From assembly GCA_004154925.1 (NCBI GenBank), contig QJNS01000033.1, positions 124,001 to 188,000 of the forward strand: a stretch of 64,000 nt of DNA, in the 5' to 3' direction. Under the pieces are notes generated by a model that was given only the letters and a program-made list of their open reading frames with translations, did not search any database and was not told the DNA's origin. Both the position numbers and the translations under genes were made by a program. Below are positions 47,180 to 59,000 of the stretch, in pieces; positions within the stretch are counted from its first letter, which is position 1, and the number at the start of each line of letters is the position of its first letter. The stretch comes from Monosporascus cannonballus. Its lineage: Eukaryota; Ascomycota; Sordariomycetes; Xylariales.

Positions 47180-50100
47180 TACTTTCTAAAGCTGTAGCTA
47201 TTTATTCTACCTTTTTTCTAATAATTAAATCTTTATTTAAAATAACCCTTCAGGTTTTTTTCCGTTAATTTAAGGCTTTTGTAATATTTATCAATCTTAA
47301 TTATTTTTTAAAATACTTAAAGGCTTTTCGTAATAGAGTTATAATTAATTTATCAATTAATATATTGCTTATGAATATATAATCCATTTTAATTAAATTT
47401 CTTTTTATTATTTTTCGCAACTAATAATTATATATATTTTCGTACTGTAACTTTATTTTTAAAAAACGCAATATCAGTCTTAATTAATTGTGAAATTTAT
47501 GATTTATTGAATTATATATTTAATGGTTCCATTCGTAAGGCAACCCTGAATTTTACGATTAATTAAAAATAAAATGAAACTTTTTTATAATTTACGTAAA
47601 AAATAATAATTTCGTTGCGGTTATAAAAATATTTATTATAATTTTATTTATTCGTTGATTATTTTATTATTCCGCTGAATAATTTTGTAACGTAAATTTA
47701 AAAGCTTTTTCGATTAACCGTAGTATTTGCGGAAAGAATATTACTTTAAATATTTATCGAAGTTTTATTTTCGATTTATAATATTAATGTTTTTATACCG
47801 TATAAATATACTATAATTCAATTAAAAACTTTACAATATACGTTATTAAGGTTTAAGTTAAATGGGATAAATTAAAATATTATAAAAATATATTTAATCG
47901 GTAATTAATTATAACATATATAATACAACTGTGTGGTAAATATTTATTTATTAAATTTAAATAACCTAAATTAAAAAAAGCAATAATTCAATATTTATTA
48001 TAAATATTTTTAAACAATTATTATCATTTTAGAAGCATTAAATTAATCAATTTATTTATAAAATCAGATTAAAGTAATTCATGTATTAGATTTAATTTTA
48101 ATTATTTTAATCCCGAAACATTATTATAAATATTTACTCATTATAAAGATATATCTTCTCCGGATTTATTCAATTAGTTAATTAACGAAATCTTAAATTT
48201 TTGTTTATTATACATAACGAGAATATTGTTTACGAAAAAAAGAGGTACTTTTGAATAAATAAAATAATGAATTTGGTAAGAAATAAAATTTAATCTCGAA
48301 TTCTTTAATATATTAATTGTTTTTTTGGCCTAGATACAAATAATTCTTTTAATTTATATAAAACCTTTCTTATAAAAAATACCTTTTTACGTTATGGATA
48401 TCCTAGCGGTATCTTTATATACATTTTGTAAAATAACATCATATTAAAAAAAATATTTATAACGTTGTATTCTTTAATTTTAAAATCAAATTTAACAGTA
48501 ATAACGATCGAAATTTAAAATAATTTCCTATTAAATATAAATATATATATATCGCCATAAATATGCTTTAATTATTAATTACCTTCCACGGCAAACTAAG
48601 CCTTATGTTTTTATAATTAGTCATATTAATGAAATTTATAAATATATATTTATATATATTTTAAACCTTATTTCGTTTTAGCAAAAAACTAAATAATAAT
48701 TTCTTAAAATTATATTTCCTTATAACTTTATAAATAAACCTTTTCGGCTTCACGAAATAATTTTTAACAGATATATATTTAACTTTTTATAGCTTTACGA
48801 CAGTAACGGTAAATGACGCCTATATATCTGGTTTTACGATGTAAATATCTTTTTATATATTTCAATATCAATATTTTTCCCATCAAATTAGCGCGTATTT
48901 CTGGTAATTATTTTCTAAAAATTTCCGCAACTTATCAGTCGGTTATTATTCTTATTTTAAAAAAAGCTATATATTTTATATTAAATACCGCTTTCTATAA
49001 TTTAGATTTATTATTGACATCATTAATTCAATACGAAATATACGAAAAAGTTACGTTTATAACTTATGGGATATCTTTGCTTTTACCGCCATTTTAGGTT
49101 ATATAATATAATAAAGATTTAAGGTTATTTTTATTTGCGTCGTTAACGAATTAATTATAATAATTATTAAAAGAAATATTAACGGTAATATTAATCTAAA
49201 AATAAAAATAATTCAAATATTATGGTTATACAATGGTAATTAATCTTTTATAAATAAACTTGTTTTTTCTAATTCCGTAGGTCTTTTACGTTAATACTTT
49301 TTAAAAGTTATTATCTTATTTAGCCGGTAATTAAATTATTTTATTTAAATTTTACTATATATATATATATATAAAATGTAATTATTAATTTTATTAAATA
49401 TTTCTATTTATAGCAATAACTTCTGTAATTTATCTTTTAGTATATATAAAAAAATATCCTTTACCTGATAATATTATTGAAAACAATAGCTTTTTCGTTA
49501 CATTATATATAATTAAATAATAAAAACCTATTAATCAACTGATTCCAAATTTCGTAAATATTTTTAAATCTTTGATTTTTTTATAACGGTAATTATTTTA
49601 ACGTAAACTATATAATTATATATTCGTAAATGAATTTGTTAAGATTATTAATTAAATATTATTAGGTTATTTATGTACGGGAAATAAATATAATAAAATG
49701 TAAATAAATTATGTAAAAAATATATACTTAAAAGAAATATAATAAAGGTATATTACTATTTTAAAAATATATACGATTAAAAACGGAAATAATTTAAGTT
49801 TATTTGAAATCGTAATTACTTTCTTCTTAATTACATTTTTTAAATGTTTTGTATACTTCTTTTGAGTTAAAATTTATAACATTAAAGTTTAAATTTAATA
49901 TTGAAAATGGTAATTAAAAAATATTTTTAAACCAATAAATTTGAAAGATTTCGCTATCATTTTTGAATATCTATAGAAACACTTTATTTTAAATTTTTAA
50001 AATTCCTACAAAATATTGCAACATTATAATTAATATACTTTAATTCCGGGTTTTAAAATGAATATTCTAAATAACACCTAAATATTAATTAGTTATAAAT

Positions 50101-52130
50101 ATAACATATTTAGATGTTTTAAAGCTACTTTCGAAATTCGTAAAATTAATACCTATTTTTTATTTTAATCAAAAAATTTCTTTTTTAAACGTACGACGTA
50201 TTTGCTTTTTAGTTTTCGCCTAATTATATATTTGATATTCGATTATTATAAAGTCCTTTACGGAGACTTCTTTCCTATAAAATTATAATTATATAATTAT
50301 TTCTAATTTTAAATGTTTTAATTTCAGGTACTGTATAATACCGTTACTGATTTGTAATAATCTTATTATTAACGAATTAATATTTTGTTTATAAATTATT
50401 AACCTTTTATTGATTATTATTATATTACTATTTTTGAAAACAAATTAATTAATTATATTTATTTCAAATACAGTTATTCACGTTTTGAATTATTTTATTA
50501 AAAATACTTTTTGCGGAATTAGGAAAAAAATACCATATTATATACGGATTTTTCGTAATAGAGTATATTGTATAAACGTAACGTTTTCGTATTATTATAA
50601 TTTCGAAATACTAAATTGACTTTTTTATATCTTTTAATCGGAATAAAATAATTATTTATATATATTCCGGTACCGTTTACAATTACTTTAAAATTTAGAA
50701 ATTAATTAATAAAATTAAAAATATATATCGTTAATTTTATGTCTAAAATGAATAAGCTTTTTAACAAAACCTTAACACGAAGTATTTATAATATTATATT
50801 AATTAATAATTAAAAAGTAAGCCCAAATTCGTTTTACATTTTTTTAAAATTAATTTATTTATATAAAGCTTTTTTTATAATGTTTTTATAAATAATTAAT
50901 ATTTTTTAAAAAAACGGTAATCTACAGGAATTTAACTTTGAATATATACCTTTATTTTATTATTAACATGGAAACTTATTAAACTTTATTAAAAAATCTA
51001 TAATAATATTAGAAAAATATATAGTAAATATTTAAATAAATTTAGTAAAAATACTTTAGGTATTTAATTTTTATCGTTTTCGTATATTAATGTTTCGGTC
51101 TATATAAAAGAGTTTATAATTCCTTTATTTCGCGTTACGTTCTTGAATTCTTTCTCGTAATTAAAAATTTATAAATGTAACGTTTTCTTAACTAGAATTA
51201 TTTCAATTCAAGGTATTTAAAAGAACCTTTTAAAACGTCAAAAATGTTACCATAATATTTCGTAATATAAATGTAAAATAAATTATAACTTTAAAATCGA
51301 AAAAGTTAATGACTATTTTTTCGAAATTAATTTTATTATTATCAATCTTAATATTTTTAGTGTCTAAAAAGTAATAATATATATCCAAATTATAAAAATT
51401 AATATTATATATAAAGTATTAATTTAAACCTATATTCTTTTATTATTTTATATTTTATTCATTTAATTGTTTACCAAATTTCAAAACTTATTTTAATATG
51501 TCGTAATTCTTTCGTTCAATATTAATTAGAAATTTGTTATTATATATTTTATTTAATTTGGCTAACTTAACGTATTATTGTCGAAGGTCTTTTCTAGAAA
51601 GGAAATTTATTTTTTAATCGTTTAAAATATTAATTTTAAAACTTATCTCGTTAATTGTTAAAGCTTTTACGGAAAATATCGTATTTTTAATTTTTGAAGA
51701 TATATGCCGGAAAATCCTAATTATAAATTTATTTATTTTCGATTATTATCTTAAAAGTATTTATGAATATCTCGTAAAACCAATTTTTTCGCTAGTTCTT
51801 TCGGATAATAAGGACGATAATAAGGTATTAAACGGGGCCTTATAACGCATTCGTTTTTTAGGATAAAAAATCATATCGGATTTCATTAATTTAACATGTT
51901 ACGAAAATAATTAATCAAAATCGATTAAGTCTCAAATACTAAACGCGTATATTTTAAATTAGCATTCGCGCTTAATACGATCCTAGCTCTTAAATACCTT
52001 GTAAATAATTAAAGACATTAATTATATAATCCCAATTATTATTATTAAAGTATATAAATAATTAATACTAATATATAACTGATATTATGTTAATAATAAC
52101 TAATTAATAAATATATATATAAATTAAGCG
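47180..52130 (-). pseudogene. Degraded gag-pol of Copia element H
   Basis: Only the end of RNase H can be read with any trust, minus strand about 47545-47270. It contains DYIFISNILIDKLIITLL and RKAFKYFKK, where Copia elements have a segment of the type Y-[IV]-P-T-x-x-[MQ]-L-A-D-x-L-T-K followed by a Phe-rich end; Pro to Phe/Leu, Ala/Thr to Ile and Gly to Ile/Lys-type changes fit RIP on this strand. The rest of the 4.9 kb has no frame I can follow. The plus-strand frame 48813-49097 has no recognisable content. Confidence 0.55.
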
Positions 52131-52145
52131 AATTAGATTTTTATT

Positions 52146-52308
52146 TATCGATATAGAAGATATTAATTATATTGTTATATTTAGTTAAGTTATAAGTACT
52201 TTCGTAGGCGTGCAACTTTAAGTAGCTTAGCCACGGAACATATATGAGCCGATCAGTATGGGACCTTTCCGTATATGGGGAGCGCTCCGCACCCCCAGCT
52301 AATTGACA
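52146..52308 (-). repeat. 5' LTR of H (right copy, 163 bp)
   Basis: Inner end TATCGATATAGAAGATATTA damaged; outer end CCCAGCTAATTGACA undamaged. Contains the palindrome GGAGCGCTCC (52279-52288), absent from the left copy. Confidence 0.8.
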
Positions 52309-52661
52309 GGATCCAATCGTTTGACTAGTTTTGTTGTTGGTTCTCCAGGAAGCAAGGGATACATATAATTTGCATGGCGTTGAGCAAGTTGGCGGATCAG
52401 TTATTAAATTACTATATCTGGTAAGCACCCCTAGAGCAGCCCCGCAATGCTACCTACGGCTGCATTTGCCGCTTAACTTCGGGGGTGTAAATCTTGTGGT
52501 TGGATGAAAATGTCTGCTTGACACCAATCTACTCCGCTATGGCAAACGTAACAATGTATCTGCAGAGTTCGGCAACCTCTGGACGAGCATGAATCCCCAC
52601 ACCATGGCGGAGGAATCATTACGTTGATTGAAATGGTGGGAAACAACCCATGAACTCACAT
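52309..52661. other. Gene-island DNA upstream of the prenyltransferase relic
   Basis: Balanced composition, no gene recognised. Contains the GGATC duplication of H at its start. Minus-strand frame 52141-52428 runs across the H boundary and is not real. Probably old promoter/5' flank of the gene at 52662. Confidence 0.45.
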
Positions 52662-54060
52662 ATGGTAATGGTTGTCAGGCGACTCCAAGCGACACCACCA
52701 CTCAAGGGGAGGCAATCACTGACGGAGTGTCTCCCGCCCCCGAATAACAAGGGTGCCGAGTTTTTGGTGGCGATTTACTGGGTACCACCTAGCGGTTATG
52801 ATTGACGCGGCTGGCTATTCCCCGGAAAAGCAGTACGAAAGGCTGCGTTTCCATTATCACTAGATCGTAAGCAAGCAACCGTTTCATAATAAATCATATC
52901 ATGTTTAAGTAATATTTTAATAAGGTCCACTGGGATATTTAGGTATTTTAATTGGCCCCAGCACCAAAGCCTAACGGCTATCCTGTTTTCAAAACCCTTA
53001 TAACCTAGAACAGTTCGCCCTTGCAGTATTCGTGGAAATGGAACATTACCGATAATAAGCCTAATATCCGTTATTCCTGGGAGGCAATTAATTACGCCTC
53101 GGGTACGTCCGTTAACCCCGTTAAACCATAATCCTATACTGGGGTACATGGAAAAGGTACCAAACTTATTTTTACGTACGGATTTTACTTGGTATCGTCA
53201 CTTCCTCGCCGAGCTGTATAACCCAGATAGGTCCGTTTACGCCAAGGAGCTAAAATAAGGTGATTTACTAGCCACATTCCCATATACGTTATCGGTAGAA
53301 CAAAAATACCAACTTCGGACTAAAATCGTACTTCTTGCCGAAAAAGCTATTTAAAAAAAAATTCGCGACTTTGCAGAAAATGGGATAATGCTATCGTAAA
53401 ACGTAACCCCGGCAATAGCCACCCTGGTTATGGTGCTCTAATGAATTTCCTTGCGAACAAACCCGAAAGGCGGCTTAAGAAACCTAACGTTATGGACATA
53501 AACAATATGGAACTATCTAATTCGCAATTTAAAATTTATTTCGCGTTGTGTTATATCAGTTTTAAAGTTAAACCGAGAAATTACGACCATAAACGGACTC
53601 CGAGATATTTCCGAATCCAGTTTATAAAGTCTGCAGTCCATAATCCTTATTATCTTGGGGCTTTGTAATAACTACCCCGAGGATGCCGAAATTCCTATCG
53701 AGGATGCCGGCGGTAACGCATGGTTTAACTTTGAGGCACTATGTAAGGGTTTCGTCTAATTTTCCGCTACGAATAGTACGCCCGATGTAAAGTTCCCTTT
53801 GATTACGTAAAAATATGGGGCTGACAATATTATAATCGCCCAAAATCTAATGGCTTAAATGCATATACATAATCGCGGTACCTATTACGATACATACCTC
53901 GGCATATTGGAAAAGCTTACCGAGCATAGCGGGCGGGAGGATAAAAAGGGTACGTATGCGTATATCAGTTCCTAGTATCCCAAAAAGGAGAACCAAATAT
54001 CAAATGGTATATTTCTCTCGAGTTATACCACAAAGCGCGATATGTTGTTGTCTGAAGTAC
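52662..54060 (+). pseudogene. Broken aromatic prenyltransferase gene (DMATS/ABBA type)
   Basis: Indole/aromatic prenyltransferases of this family attach dimethylallyl groups in fungal secondary metabolism. Pieces appear in the order of the family but in changing frames. 52662: start MVMVVRRLQ, then LPPPNNKGAEF; 52762-52860: FWWRFTGYHLAVMIDAAGYS then PEKQYERLRFHYH and a TAG; 53021-53095: LQYSWKWNITDNKPNIRYSW, the hallmark [LE]YSWKWN of the fold; 53181-53354: DFTWYRHFLAELYNPDRS; 53410-53560: GALMNFLANKPERRLKKP; 53655-54050: WFNFEALCKGF, LEKLTEH, GTYAYISS. At least four frameshifts (one in a T run at 52761-52765) and about ten TAA/TAG stops make it dead. Expected length (about 420-450 residues) fits the span. 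Stops are RIP-type, but base composition is still near balanced, so damage was milder than in the repeats. A small intron near 52869-52920 cannot be ruled out. Confidence 0.75.
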
Positions 54061-54560
54061 TATATTGGGGAAAGCTTATAATCAATTTCGAATCCGCGTT
54101 AAGCCTATTATAATATTTAAGGCGACGTATATATATACTAATTGAATTTCGACTAAGAATAAAGCCAGGCTTTACGATGTAGAAACTCTCATATTTAAAT
54201 GCTCCTATACTAGGCATCCTCCCACAGAAATCGGCCAGGAATATCGTAAACATATGTATCCAAGGAAACCTATACAGCTAACGACGGACAGCGAGCCAAT
54301 TATAAAGGTGTGAAAATACAGCCCCTATAAGGATAAGGCTGGTAGCCGACCAGCCACCGATCAGCCACCAACCTATTTACTAATATAAATCTACCATCTG
54401 GCAGCTGGTGGGAAACGCCAGATAGAAATAACCTATTATATTTATTTCTTGGAATTTGCTTTATAATTGGTCGGAAATTACCTTACTTAACTTATAATTA
54501 TTTATTATTTTATAATTTTTTACCTTTCTTATAAAAAATAATACAATAATTATTAAAAGT
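54061..54560. other. Downstream flank, transition to AT-rich DNA
   Basis: Balanced composition to about 54420, then AT-rich. Short related words (GACCAGCCACC, GATCAGCCACC) at 54348-54370 and GCCAGATAG at 54417 are seen. TGTGAAAATACAGCCC at 54309 could be the start of the LTR of K, but no second copy is in the window to test it. The minus-strand frame 54023-54253 has no recognisable content. Confidence 0.4.
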
Positions 54561-54569
54561 ATAGCTCGC

Positions 54570-55881
54570 CAACTGCAAAAAGAACCCAAGTTATTAATCG
54601 AAAAAATCGCCGATCGGAACCTAACCGACGAACGATTAATTACGGTACAAAAACAGGCGAAAAAACTTATAACAAAGTTTTAACGAACAAAAAACCATAA
54701 TCCCCGAAATTCCGAATTACCTTACATATATAATAAGGATACGTCCCGATAACTATTAATTAAACGGTTAAAAAACGAGCGTAATATAATAATTACATCT
54801 CGGAATTTAAAGCAAAAAAAGTTTAAACTTTCTAATATTAACCAAATTTTAAAAATTATTCGTCAACAAAACAAATAATATTCGAAATTATTTCGATAAT
54901 TAACCGAATAATAAATATTAATATAAATTAAAAAAATAAAGCTTTATAAATTAATTACAATATTATTACAAAAGCTTAAAGGCGATAAACGAATTTTATA
55001 TTATAATTATCTGAAATTTTCTAAATACGCGTTAATTAAAAAAGATTTAAATAAAAACTGTTATAGAAATTTATACCAAAAAATTTAGAACGAAATATTT
55101 TTACTTATATTTAATAGATTATAAGCTATATGGAGGTTTTTATTACAAATATTTAACGATTATATCGTATTACGTTTAATTATTTTAATTACCAAAAAAA
55201 ATTAAAAATAAAGTATTTATAGCTTTTTATTAAACAAATTATATAAATTTTAAAATTATCGAAAAAAAATAAAGAATGCTTTATAGAATTATAATAACGA
55301 TCCGATTAATAATTATTACATTTTTACGTTAAATAAAGGTTTTTAATTTATAAAATAAACTTTATAAATATTTCAACAGAAAAAATAATCGAAATAATAA
55401 ATTTTTTATTTTGAATTATTTTTATAAATTAATATTAAAGTTACTAAATACTTGATGACGAAAAAGAAGTTAAATTAAAACGAATTAATAATATAATAAA
55501 TAAAATAAAACGTTATTCAAACGTTTCAAAAAAACAAAAAAAACTGATTATTTGTTATTAAAAGTATTAATAAAAATATATAATTTTATTTTAATATTTT
55601 TAAGAAAAAAGATTTTTAAAACAAATTAAAAACATTACATAAAAATAATAGAAATTACGGACGTTTTTATATGCGGAAAATAAATAATCGCCGATTTAAT
55701 TCTAATTGGAATAAGTCCGTATAATTTAATACCTTTAATTTTTTAAAGACGTATATAAGTATTATAACTATAAGAAATTAAGCTATAAAAGCCTAAATTA
55801 CAAGTTTAAAAAAATAGGAAAACTTTATTATTCGGCTATAAAGAAATAAATTTCGAAAGGCCGTATAAAACGCTATAATAA
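54570..55881 (+). pseudogene. Degraded gag of element K
   Basis: Starts with a charged segment (ARQLQKEPKLLIEKIADRNL, near 54565) and ends with a CCHC knuckle at 55760-55801: Y-Y-N-Y-K-K-L-S-Y-K-S-L-N-Y with all four metal ligands (C60, C69, H84, C99 of that line) turned into Tyr, as G-to-A or C-to-T change would do. J cuts the frame about 80 bp further on. Confidence 0.7.
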
Positions 55882-56071
55882 TGTTACAGGCTAAAGCCTA
55901 TAGAGCAGCTCGGGCTTACGGAGCGAGCTCCTTAGCCCGAGCTCACCGATTTATATATAGGGAGCAGCTACCTCGCTGGTGGCTAGCTATTTTTCCCCTT
56001 TCCTCCTTATCTTAAATATAAACCTTTATTAGGCCGTATTACCGTTTAACTTATGTATTATGCCCGTTATC
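55882..56071 (+). repeat. 5' LTR of J (190 bp)
   Basis: Starts TGTTACAGGCTAAAGCCT, undamaged, with the palindrome AGGCTAAAGCCT near the end; TATATATAGGGAGC (55952-55965) is a likely TATA region. The last 60 bases are damaged (CCCGTTATC at the end). Confidence 0.88.
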
Positions 56072-56089
56072 TATATTTAAGGTTATAAC

Positions 56090-59000
56090 TTATTACAGTT
56101 TTCAGGAAGTTAAATAAAAACGAAACGTTTCCTAAAAATACCCTGGTTACGGATAATAAGCTAAAGAAAATCTTATAATAAAATAATTACGAAATAATAT
56201 AACCGATAAAACTATAAGCGAACTTACGGTATTAACTTTATCCGGAACCATTAAGAAGAATTTACAGTATTAATCGTTCGTAAATATATTTTAAAAACTT
56301 AATATATAATAAAAGAATTTATTAAATTAGTTTTGAGCCGTAACAAAATAATAAGTAATTTGCTTAATTAAATAACGGAAATGGAAAAATACTTTTTTAC
56401 GAAACCTGAAAAAAAAGGCCTTTATAAGATAAAATCCGCCTTGCCAAAAACTTACGGTAAGCCTATTACTTAATAATGCGTTTATAGGAACGAATCGTAA
56501 ACCTATAAAATGGCTTTCGTAAAACGGAAAACAAAAAACGTTCCGTTCGTTTTTCGCCATATTCCGTACGAAAGTAAAGGAAAACTAATTTATTTTAGGT
56601 TTTTTTGCAATAATTTACTTAGGTATTATAATATTTATATTTACCGAAAAATGATTACGATTTAATTATTAATTTAAAATAAAACAATTACGAAAGGATT
56701 TCGACGATAATAATCTTTTTTATATAAAAAAACAGTTCGAAAATAAATAAGTAATATAATTTATTACGAAATAATTATAATATATAAAGTAAGATAATAA
56801 TGAACGGTTGCAAAATTACTTATTAAATTTTAAGATTAAATTAGTTAAATTTAAAGGCCTAACGTAACCCTTAATAAATAAGGTATTTTTTTAAACGCTG
56901 GTATTAATACGTAATTCCGTAATACGTTAATTATGAAAAATATATTTTACGACGATTATAACCGTTAAATACGTAAGGTAAAAAGAGTAATTAATTATTT
57001 AAAGGTTTTACTTAATTATTATATAAGCAAAAAAACAGTAATTTAATATTCCAATAAAAACACGGAACGGATAATTAATAATAATATATTAATTAAATTA
57101 ATATACAGGCTTAAATAATAAACGTTTAAGAAGATATGGCTATAACGGATATTACGTAATTAATTATGTTAATTTCCAAATTTATAAATTAATAACGGAA
57201 TAATTAAAAAAAAAGATTTAAGGGTAATTCGAAATAAGATTCGGATAACCGGCTTTATGCGAAATAGCTTTCCGATAATAAAATAAAAATTCAAAAACGA
57301 AAAAAATAATATTTCTATTATGCCGATACGAATTATTTAAATTAAGAATGCTTTAAATATAAATCCGTAAAACGGCTTCGTCCGGCTACGACGGAAATTA
57401 CGATAACGAACTTACGGAATGCCGTTGATAAAAATAACGATTTGGATAACAAAAATTTAAAAAAGTAATTTTTATTAAAAGTTGTTAATAAAAAAGGACG
57501 TAATAAAAGAAAATTTATAAAAAGTTAATAATAAATTAAATAATACTTTTTTTATATTAAACGTTTTAATTAATAATAAATATATTTATTATTTTGTATT
57601 TAATTAACGGTTAATTTGCCGTTTAAAATTATAATATATATCCATTATATTTTATCGGCTAAAGCTGGCAAAAGATAACAAATTTATAATAACCGCGATC
57701 CGAAAAATTATTTACGTTAACGTAAACTTAAGCGGCTGCCTAAAATAAATTTGGGGATACGTAATTAAAAACTTATTTTACCCCTTTATTCTGGAAAACA
57801 CCTAAATAAAATATAATAATATTATATATAAAAAGAAATAACGGCTTATCCGCTTTACGGATAACGTTACCGCGCCGATATGATGCGAAAAAAGATAATT
57901 CGATAAAAAGCTTAAAAACTGCTTAAAGGGCCAGTTATAAAAATATAAAAAAGCCCGTTGAAAACGGCTATAACTTTCGTAATAATAATGCGGTAAAACC
58001 GCCGCAAAAAACGGGATATAGTTATTCGTGATTTTTATAAAAAATATTAATAAGGTCTTAAAAATAAAGCCGTAATTAACTTTTAAAAATATAACGGAAT
58101 ATTTTCTTAAAAAAATACAAAAATTCCAAATACTTTTGCAAATAACGAAAATTCGTCGTTATTACTTTATCGTAATAATAACGACGTAACAATAAACCTA
58201 AAAACAAATATTTCGGGTTAAAAAGGAATAATCCTATGAGTATTTTTGTACGGGATGTTTAAAAGAAAAGTTATTAGTTTTACGTAAAATATTTATAAAC
58301 TTATTTGACAAAAGTTAAATTCGGATTAATAATTTTTTGGCAAGTATTCCGGTATTATTTATAAAAAAGCCTAATAAGGGTTTATAGTTTTATATAAATT
58401 ATAAGGAATTAAATAAGATTACGAAATAAAACCGTTATTTTTTCTCGTTAATAAAGGAAACGTTATAAACCTTATTATAGGCCCGGTAATTTACGAAGTT
58501 CGACGTTCGAACGGCTTTTTACCGGTTATATATTTATTAAGGAAACGAATAAAATATTATATTCCGTATATATTTCGGGTTTTTCGAATAGCTAATATAT
58601 TTATTTAGCTTTAACGGTATATCGGTTACTTTTTAACGTTATATTAATATTATATTAAAATATTACTTTAATAATTTTTATTTTACGTATATAAATAATT
58701 TATTAATTTATTTATCCGGTTTTCGAACTAATTATATAATTAAAATTCAGTTAATATTTTACCGTTTAATAAAAGCAGGATTAAAGATGAATCCGGATAA
58801 ATGCAAATTCGTAATTTAAAAAACAAAATACCTAAAATTTATTATCGAAATAAAAGTAAATTTAAAAATTAATTTTAAAAAGGTAACCGTTATTCGGGAA
58901 TAAAAGGCCTTTATTAACGTAAAAGGGGTTAGGAACTTTATCAGATTTGTTAATTTTTACCGAACTTTTATAAAAGATTTTAACGGAATAATAGCTTTTT

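Larger units (their letters stand above)
46984..52308 (-). mobile_element. Ty1/Copia element H, 5.3 kb, minus strand
   Basis: LTRs 46984-47129 (146 bp) and 52146-52308 (163 bp) with ends TGTCA...TGACA, and a perfect target duplication GGATC (46979-46983, 52309-52313). TACCCCCTTA (47129-47138) next to the left LTR is a polypurine tract on the minus strand, so the element reads right to left. Its inner sequence is almost completely RIP-decayed. The length fits Copia elements, and a Copia-like RNase H tail is readable. Confidence 0.82.

Noticed and set aside
48813..49097. Plus-strand gene of 94 codons inside H
   Set aside because: No domain recognised, biased to Ile/Leu/Tyr as expected for random AT-rich DNA, and H reads on the minus strand.
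52796..53149. Minus-strand ORF of 117 codons
   Set aside because: It is the shadow of the prenyltransferase relic; the plus strand holds the YSWKWN motif there.
54348..54417. CRISPR-like or direct repeat array around the CAGCCACC words
   Set aside because: Only two or three short unequal copies with irregular spacing; no array.
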